Of a stretch of DNA of 9,288 nucleotides, positions 6,372 through 9,288 are shown one piece after another. This DNA is from NORP181 sp047623555 (lineage in GTDB: Bacteria; Pseudomonadota; Alphaproteobacteria; Rhodobacterales; Rhodobacteraceae). Positions within the stretch are counted from its first letter, which is position 1, and each line of letters opens with the position of its first letter. Made by a program: the position numbers and the translations under genes. The stretch covers positions 1 to 9,288 of the forward strand of contig JBLHMP010000118.1 in the NCBI GenBank assembly GCA_047623555.1. The letters run 5' to 3'. Under the pieces are notes generated by a model. The model was given only the letters and a program-made list of their open reading frames with translations. It was not told where the DNA came from and ran no database searches.

Positions 6372-7868
6372 ATGTTTAACCAAGTATCACGTCGGTTTGT
6401 GTTAGCGGGTCTTGGGGCTGTAACAATTGCAGGACCTGCGATTGGCGGAGCCCCGAAAACCTCCCTTAGGCCACAGATGCGCAATGGCAAACCGCCCGCG
6501 CGTGTTGATGCCGGGATTGGCGCGCTCATCAAGGCGGCGGGGATTAGCGGGGTTGTTGCCTGCTCTGTGGCGGATGTTGAAACCGGGCGTGTTCTTGAGG
6601 CGGTTAATGGCAAGACCGGTTTGCCTCCGGCGAGTGTCGCAAAGGCTTTGACGACGCTATATGCGCTTGAGGTTTTGGGGCCGGAATATCAGTTTGCCAC
6701 CCGGATTATAACCACAGGGAGCGTGAGTAACGGCATTTTGACGGGTGATGTGATCCTAGCTGGCGGCGGTGATCCGACATTGACGACCGATGATTTGGCA
6801 TTGTTGGCGGCCGGGTTGAAATCTGTCGGCGTTCGCGAAGTCCGCGGGGCGTTTCGGGTTTATGACGGGTTTTTGCCCTATGTGCACAGCATCGACGCAC
6901 AGCAGCCAGATCAGTTGGGATATAGCCCGGCGGTGTCCGGCATCGCGTTAAATTACAATCGGGTGCATTTTGAATGGAAACGCGGCACGAGCGGTTACGC
7001 GGTGACCATGGACGCGCGAACCAAGCGCTATCGCCCGGCGGTTCAGATGGCGCGTATGAAAGTGGTGAACAGGCGGGTGCCGGTTTACACCTATGCCGAC
7101 CGCAAGGGCGCGGATCAGTGGACTGTGGCCAGTCAGGCCCTGGGGAACAAAGGCGCGCGCTGGCTGCCGGTGCGCAAACCCGGGTTGTATGCGGGGGATG
7201 TGTTTCGCACGTTGGCGCGGGCGCAGGGGATTGTTCTGAAGGCGCCAAAGGTTGACAGCTCTCTGAGTGAAAATGCCCAAACGGTGGTGCAGCATGACAG
7301 CGCGGCGTTGCATGTTATCATCAAGGGAATGCTGAAGTATTCCAATAATCTGACGGCCGAAATGGTTGGTATGACCGCCAGTGCGGTTCAGGGGGGCAAA
7401 CCCGCCTCGCTAGAGGCATCAGCGGCGCAAATGAGCCGTTGGGCGGGTCAGAGATTTGGCATGACCGGCACTAAGATGGTCGATCATTCCGGGTTGGGGG
7501 GCGCGTCACGCATGACCCCGAACGATCTGGTCAAGGCATTGATACAGGTGCGCAAGCGGGGTGTTTTGCGGCCCTTGCTGAAACCGTTTGCCATGCGGGA
7601 TTCAAAGCGGCGGGTTATTAAATCGCATCCGATCAAGGTGGATGCCAAGACCGGGACGCTTAATTTTGTCTCTGGGTTGGCGGGGTTTATGACGGCGGCA
7701 GATGGCACCGAATTGGCCTTTGCCATCTTTACGGCGGATACCGCTATTCGGTCGCGGATCAAACGCGCAGATCGCGAAGTGCCGCAAGGCGCACGGGCGT
7801 GGAACCGGAAAGCCAAGAAATTGCAGCAAGCGCTGATCGACCGCTGGGGCGCGCGTTACGGCAGTTAG
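6372..7868 (+). CDS. dacB: D-alanyl-D-alanine carboxypeptidase/endopeptidase (PBP4 type)
   Basis: Predicted 498-residue exported enzyme of the S13 peptidase family, which trims the terminal D-Ala and cuts peptide cross-links in periplasmic peptidoglycan. The three serine-acylation motifs are present: SVAK at 88-91 (nucleophile Ser88), SNN at 324-326 and KTG at 426-428. The long insert between the first two motifs is typical of PBP4. The N-terminus has a twin-arginine pattern (SRRFVL, residues 6-11) followed by a hydrophobic stretch and a small-residue region near AIGGA, so export may use Tat, with Sec as the alternative. The ATG at 6372 lacks a good Shine-Dalgarno. A weak promoter-like pair (TTGTTT at 6337-6342, TTAAGT at 6360-6365) would start transcription almost at the ATG, so the message may be leaderless. 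The DUF4336 gene follows 11 bp after the stop, suggesting an operon. Confidence 0.92.
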   Translation: MFNQVSRRFVLAGLGAVTIAGPAIGGAPKTSLRPQMRNGKPPARVDAGIGALIKAAGISGVVACSVADVETGRVLEAVNGKTGLPPASVAKALTTLYALEVLGPEYQFATRIITTGSVSNGILTGDVILAGGGDPTLTTDDLALLAAGLKSVGVREVRGAFRVYDGFLPYVHSIDAQQPDQLGYSPAVSGIALNYNRVHFEWKRGTSGYAVTMDARTKRYRPAVQMARMKVVNRRVPVYTYADRKGADQWTVASQALGNKGARWLPVRKPGLYAGDVFRTLARAQGIVLKAPKVDSSLSENAQTVVQHDSAALHVIIKGMLKYSNNLTAEMVGMTASAVQGGKPASLEASAAQMSRWAGQRFGMTGTKMVDHSGLGGASRMTPNDLVKALIQVRKRGVLRPLLKPFAMRDSKRRVIKSHPIKVDAKTGTLNFVSGLAGFMTAADGTELAFAIFTADTAIRSRIKRADREVPQGARAWNRKAKKLQQALIDRWGARYGS

Positions 7869-7879
7869 AGAAAGGGTCG

Positions 7880-8608
7880 ATGATGGGGTATGAACCGCTG
7901 AATACGCTGAAGCCGGTGGCACAGGACATCTGGATTGTTGATGGTCCGATGATCCGGTTTTACGGGATGCCGTTTTCGACCCGCGCCACTGTCATTCGGC
8001 TGAGCAACGGCGATATCTGGGTGCATTCTCCGACTAAGTTGGACGCCGGATTGATAGTTGAACTCAACAATCTTGGCCCGGTGCGCCATCTGATTGCGCC
8101 CAACTGGATACATTACGCCTATGTTTCTGAGCGGCAGGCACAGTTTCCGGACACGATAAGCTGGGCGGCTCCTGGTGTTCAGGCGCGGGCCAGAAGCAAG
8201 GGGATGGAGGTGCGGTTTGACCATGATTTGGGCGATTTTGCCGAAACGCCCTGGCAGGGTGAAATCGACCAACAGATCGTGCGTGGCAGTGACGTTCATC
8301 AAGAAGCGGTGTTCTTCCATCAGGACTCGGATACGTTGATTCTGACCGACCTGATTGAGAACTTTGAGGCCGCAAACCTGCCGTGGTGGATGCGGTTGTT
8401 GGCCCGTATGGTGGGAATCGTTGATCCGGACGGGCAGATGCCGCGTGACATGCGCATGACGTTTCGGAAGCGGCAGGATGAACTGCGCAAAGCTGTTGAA
8501 CTGATGATCGACTGGGCCCCGGAACGCATCATCGTGGCGCATGGTCGCTGGTATGCATCTGCTGGTGTTGCAGAATTGAAGCGTGCTTTTCGGTTCGTGT
8601 TATCCTGA
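7880..8608 (+). CDS. DUF4336 protein, metallo-beta-lactamase-like fold
   Basis: Predicted 242-residue protein matching the DUF4336 family as I know it, which has a metallo-beta-lactamase-like fold and no assigned reaction. Visible family features are the N-terminal strands ending in GDIWVHSPTKL, then APNWIHYAYV (His78) where true lactamases have HxHxDH, then LILTDLIENF (Asp157) and VAHGRW (His221). The usual HxHxDH cluster is absent, so metal binding may be altered and classical hydrolase activity should not be assumed. No signal peptide is evident, so it is probably cytoplasmic. I chose the ATG at 7880, with AAAGGG a few bases upstream; a second ATG follows at 7883. In-frame codons extend back to 7799 but overlap dacB. 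The 11-bp gap to dacB suggests joint expression, though a shared function with peptidoglycan trimming is unproven. Confidence 0.8.
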   Translation: MMGYEPLNTLKPVAQDIWIVDGPMIRFYGMPFSTRATVIRLSNGDIWVHSPTKLDAGLIVELNNLGPVRHLIAPNWIHYAYVSERQAQFPDTISWAAPGVQARARSKGMEVRFDHDLGDFAETPWQGEIDQQIVRGSDVHQEAVFFHQDSDTLILTDLIENFEAANLPWWMRLLARMVGIVDPDGQMPRDMRMTFRKRQDELRKAVELMIDWAPERIIVAHGRWYASAGVAELKRAFRFVLS

Positions 8609-8671
8609 ATCCCGCAGGGCACCGTGACGGTGGTGTGAGCGCCCGTTAACCCTTGATTGATACCTCCTTGG

Positions 8672-8700
8672 CCACATCCGGGCACTCTCGGGTTATGTGG
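8672..8700. promoter_or_regulatory. Imperfect hairpin between the DUF4336 gene and the right-edge gene
   Basis: CCACAT (8672-8677) pairs with ATGTGG (8695-8700), and CCG (8678-8680) with CGG (8689-8691), leaving a three-base bulge. It lies in the 169-bp gap 8609-8777. No T-run follows, so a classical terminator is not supported. It could end the dacB operon or be a regulatory dyad for the next gene. A smaller dyad, CACCGT/ACGGTG, is at 8620-8632. No convincing promoter was found in this gap. Confidence 0.3.
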
Positions 8701-8777
8701 GAATATGGGCTATTTGCGGGTATCCGTTCGTGCGGTTTTACGTGCAGGTGGCCTGCTTTGGGAAAAGGGATACGAAT

Positions 8778-9288
8778 ATGAACAAGGCAATCACCGATGG
8801 CGTTCTGTTGATGCCACCAGCGTTTGAATCCGGTTTGGGCGTTTGGTCGAGCGGCGATGGAACTCCGGGGTCAGACACGTATAGCGGCGCTGCGAATGCG
8901 GCATTTGAGCCAGCCGATCAGGATTTTGGTGGCTGTCTGGAATTGCTGAAAACCCAAAGCGTGCAACAATTGCGTTACATGGGGGAAACGCCGCTGTTGC
9001 CGGGCTGTTATCTGCAGATCAAGGTGCGCCTGAAGGCGGTCAGCGGTAATCTTCCCAATGTGCGCATTGCGGGCTGGGCGGGCAAGGCTGGCGGCAACCA
9101 TGTGAGCGGCGTTATTGAGGTTGGCCCGACGACGACGATTGCCAGCTATGGCGATGTTGTCGAAATTTCGGCGATTGTTGGCGCCGGGCTGCGCGGTGGC
9201 GTTGACATGGTCTGGGGCGGCGATGCGCTGTACGGGCATTTCGGGCTGGATTTGACTGGGGCGACCGGCGGTGTTGTGCGTATTGATG
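8778..9288 (+). CDS. N-terminus of a probable right-handed beta-helix protein (partial)
   Basis: The ATG at 8778 is preceded by AAGGGA (8765-8770), seven bases upstream, and opens a frame of 170 codons that runs off the right edge. It begins MNKAITDGVLLMPPAF, and the visible part is rich in Gly, Ala and Val with short alternating hydrophobic stretches, suggesting a beta-sandwich such as a carbohydrate-binding-like module. There is no signal peptide or membrane segment. From memory it resembles the N-terminal part of Rhodobacteraceae proteins of roughly 700-800 residues annotated as right-handed parallel beta-helix or glycosyl-hydrolase-28-related proteins; the helix itself would lie outside this window. 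The catalytic role, if any, cannot be judged. It is separated from the DUF4336 gene by a hairpin-containing gap, so it may start a new transcription unit. Confidence 0.65.
   Translation, partial: MNKAITDGVLLMPPAFESGLGVWSSGDGTPGSDTYSGAANAAFEPADQDFGGCLELLKTQSVQQLRYMGETPLLPGCYLQIKVRLKAVSGNLPNVRIAGWAGKAGGNHVSGVIEVGPTTTIASYGDVVEISAIVGAGLRGGVDMVWGGDALYGHFGLDLTGATGGVVRID

Noticed and set aside
6706..7248. 180-codon open frame on the minus strand
   Set aside because: Antisense shadow of dacB; very rich in Pro, Arg and Ser with no motif.
7865..8542. 225-codon open frame on the minus strand
   Set aside because: It mirrors the DUF4336 gene, is rich in Arg/His/Pro as antisense shadows often are, and has no family signature.
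1..9288. CRISPR array, tRNA, transposon or defence system
   Set aside because: No spaced direct repeats, no cloverleaf and no transposase or known defence-gene signature were found on either strand.

Overview
The window looks like chromosomal DNA from an alphaproteobacterium, most likely of the Rhodobacterales/Roseobacter group. The evidence is a class I lysyl-tRNA synthetase, moderately high GC, frequent GTG starts, and a right-edge protein whose N-terminus resembles a family I associate with Rhodobacteraceae. The placement is inference from protein character; no 16S rRNA or other taxonomic marker is present. No tRNA, rRNA, CRISPR array, transposase, phage gene or defence island is visible.

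Left part (1-3041). Positions 1-88 hold no recognisable gene. A minus-strand gene (89-730) encodes a membrane-anchored NYN/PIN-type ribonuclease. A 194-bp gap (731-924) holds two similar hairpins in opposite orientation (812-911), like a REP/BIME element. Minus-strand lysS (925-2499) follows, and is divergent from a TerB-family gene (2619-3041). The 119 bp between lysS and the TerB gene appear to hold two interlocked sigma70-like promoters and a dyad at the predicted lysS transcription start.

Middle (3042-5659). The TerB gene and minus-strand ettA (3171-4826) converge on a near-perfect 69-bp inverted repeat (3077-3145). Upstream of ettA and divergent from it is a small predicted lipoprotein gene (5048-5554). 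It reads through only if two opposite frameshifts are corrected, so it is a recent pseudogene or carries sequence errors.

Right part (5660-9288), all plus strand: nadD (NAD biosynthesis), dacB (penicillin-binding protein 4 type D,D-carboxypeptidase/endopeptidase with a Tat-like signal), a DUF4336 protein 11 bp downstream of dacB and probably cotranscribed with it, and the first 170 codons of a larger protein probably belonging to a right-handed beta-helix family and cut by the window edge.

Most genes are housekeeping: tRNA charging, translation control by EttA, NAD synthesis and peptidoglycan trimming. I see no convincing novel multi-gene system. The most interesting points are the two palindromic repeat elements, the double-frameshifted lipoprotein gene, the membrane-tethered NYN RNase, and the interlocked lysS/TerB promoters.
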